Shown here piece after piece: positions 50,450-51,570 of a stretch of DNA of 51,570 nt. Within the stretch, counting starts at the first letter, position 1. Every line of letters starts with the position of its first letter. The notes under the pieces are model-generated. The model was given only the letters and a program-made list of their open reading frames with translations. It had not been told where the DNA came from and did no database searches. The stretch is from assembly GCA_002077045.2 (NCBI GenBank), contig KZ111148.1, forward strand, positions 320,701-372,270, in the 5' to 3' direction. Source of the DNA: Rachicladosporium sp. CCFEE 5018 (taxonomy: Eukaryota; Ascomycota; Dothideomycetes; Cladosporiales; Cladosporiaceae). A program made the translations under genes and the position numbers.

Positions 50450-51570
50450 ATGTCGTTGGACTCATTACCCCACCCATCACACGCAGCAACCCGCTCCCCA
50501 ACAACGCCCACCATGGCCAACATAATGGACCGCAAAGACCTGAAGACGATGGTCCCCCAGCCAAAGATCTACAAGAAGCCGCCCTTCACAGTCGAAGTCC
50601 CTGGCCATACGAAGAAGGAAGGCGAGACCATCCCCCGCCGCAACGTCCGCACCGTCGACAAGCTGAAGTCCACACTCGGCCCAGATGTCACGACTATCTA
50701 CGAGATCTTGCGGAAGTCGACGGCCAAGTATGGCAATGCGAAGGCGGTGGGCAAGAGAAAGCTAATTCAGATGCACGAGGAGACGAAGAAGATCAAGAAG
50801 ATTGTGGATGGCAAGGAGACCGAGGTGGATAAGAAGTGGATGTACTACGAGCTGAGTCCTTACACGTACATGTCATTCGTGGAGTACGAGCAGCTTGCTC
50901 TGAACGCTGGATATGCTTTGAGGCATCTGGGTATGAAGGCAGAGAACAGGGTGCACTTGTTTGCTGCGACACATCCGTACTGGCTGGGCATGGCGCATGG
51001 TGCTATGAGTCAGAGTATGCCGATTGTGACTGCTTATGATACGCTTGGAGAGGAGGGACTGAAGCACAGTCTGATGCAGACGAAGGCAAAGGCGATCTTC
51101 TTGGACCCGCATTTGATTGTCAAGCTCATCAAGCCGCTCAATGAGGCAAAGGCAATCCAGCATGTCATTTACAATGACGACGATACGCCGACTGCGAACA
51201 TTGACCGCGCGAAGGTGAAGACTGACATTGAGAAGTTGAAGGAGGCACACCCGCACTTGACTGTGCAGAGCTTCACTGACTTTATCGAGTCTGGCAAGAC
51301 CAACCCATCTGAGCCGGTGGCGCCTAAGCCGGACGACCTCTGCTGCATCATGTACACCTCTGGCTCAACTGGCACGCCCAAGGGCGTCCTCCTCACGCAC
51401 AAGAACGTCGTTGCCGCCATCGCTGGTGTCGATGTGGTCGTCGGTCCCTACCTTGGCCCTGGTGACGGCTTGCTCACCTACCTTCCTCTAGCCCACATCC
51501 TGGAGTTCGTCTTCGAGACCGCCTGCCTATGGTGGGGCGGAACCATGGGCTACGGCAACCCCAAGACCAT
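50450..51570 (+). CDS. FAA1: long-chain fatty-acyl-CoA ligase (FAA1/FAA4-like), 5' part, copy 2
   Basis: Same 373-codon portion as copy 1, truncated by the end of the window. Starts at 50450 or 50513 (CCACCATGG). The AMP-binding motif YTSGSTGTPKGV is present. Amino-acid changes are few (for example AATRSPTT for AANLSPTT, KAENRVH for RAEDRVH). The last 400 bases match copy 1 exactly. Confidence 0.93.
   Translation, partial: MSLDSLPHPSHAATRSPTTPTMANIMDRKDLKTMVPQPKIYKKPPFTVEVPGHTKKEGETIPRRNVRTVDKLKSTLGPDVTTIYEILRKSTAKYGNAKAVGKRKLIQMHEETKKIKKIVDGKETEVDKKWMYYELSPYTYMSFVEYEQLALNAGYALRHLGMKAENRVHLFAATHPYWLGMAHGAMSQSMPIVTAYDTLGEEGLKHSLMQTKAKAIFLDPHLIVKLIKPLNEAKAIQHVIYNDDDTPTANIDRAKVKTDIEKLKEAHPHLTVQSFTDFIESGKTNPSEPVAPKPDDLCCIMYTSGSTGTPKGVLLTHKNVVAAIAGVDVVVGPYLGPGDGLLTYLPLAHILEFVFETACLWWGGTMGYGNPKT

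Larger units (their letters stand above)
38814..51570 (+). repeat. segmental duplication, copy 2 (about 12.8 kb)
   Basis: Direct repeat of 8556-19125. The left edge is sharp at about 38812-38817, where FHL1 sequence changes to the decarboxylase (copy 1 GGCGCATTCCC, copy 2 GGGCGTTCCC). It contains a private segment of about 3.7 kb (43.17-46.91 kb) with a HET gene. It ends at the window end, at the exact base where copy 1 meets the N gap. Confidence 0.95.

Noticed and set aside
8556..51570. Repeat-induced point mutation (RIP) of the duplicated block
   Set aside because: Most reading frames in both copies are intact and most differences are silent, including many transversions. The single CGA/TGA difference in the M3 leader is not enough to infer RIP.
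38814..51570. Copy 2 as the allelic haplotype of copy 1
   Set aside because: The left flanks are unrelated (full decarboxylase versus FHL1) and the middle segments differ in gene content, so the copies are not simple alleles at one locus. A wrong join at the N gap remains possible.

Overview
The window is eukaryotic nuclear DNA from a filamentous ascomycete (Pezizomycotina). Evidence: monocistronic genes on both strands, short GT-AG introns of about 50-95 bp with CTRAC-type branch sites, a STE3 pheromone receptor, a nuclear-encoded ATP9, a HET-domain gene and an Agd3-type galactosaminogalactan deacetylase. The gene set suits a Dothideomycete such as a black yeast, but genus is not established from the sequence. 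No prokaryotic operons, CRISPR array, rRNA, tRNA or intact transposon was recognised.

Layout. 1-8.5 kb: STE3 (partial), Agd3-like deacetylase, ATP9, an imidazolonepropionase-like amidohydrolase, and a decarboxylase-type (amidohydrolase_2) gene. 8.56-19.125 kb: copy 1 of a large segmental duplication with SDR, iron-type alcohol dehydrogenase/maleylacetate reductase-like gene, a small THxxTITH ORF, a frameshifted secreted protein, a FHIT-like HIT hydrolase, an M3 oligopeptidase and the 5' part of a fatty-acyl-CoA ligase, ending in a 100-N gap (19126-19225). 19.2-38.8 kb: single-copy region with an MFS sugar transporter lacking its 5' end, a New1/Elf1-type (eEF3-like) ABC ATPase, a secreted MRJP/yellow protein, mitochondrial bS16m, dynein light intermediate chain (frame-broken), an HhH-GPD DNA glycosylase, an Iec3-like INO80 subunit and a damaged FHL1-like FHA/forkhead gene. 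38.81-51.57 kb: copy 2 of the duplication in the same orientation and order, but with a private HET-domain gene in the middle and only the last third of the decarboxylase.

The most notable features concern the duplication. Its left breakpoint fuses the tail of the decarboxylase, in antisense, to the FHA region of FHL1. The copies vary from long identical tracts to roughly 10-13% divergence within one gene, which looks like gene conversion. Each copy carries a private segment at the same place. Both copies stop at exactly the same base of the acyl-CoA ligase, one at the N gap and one at the window end, after about 400 identical bases, which points to assembly collapse on an identical repeat.

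Functionally, the decarboxylase, SDR and Fe-ADH trio resembles part of a resorcylate/hydroxyquinol to maleylacetate catabolic route (inference). The rest are unlinked housekeeping or cell-surface genes.
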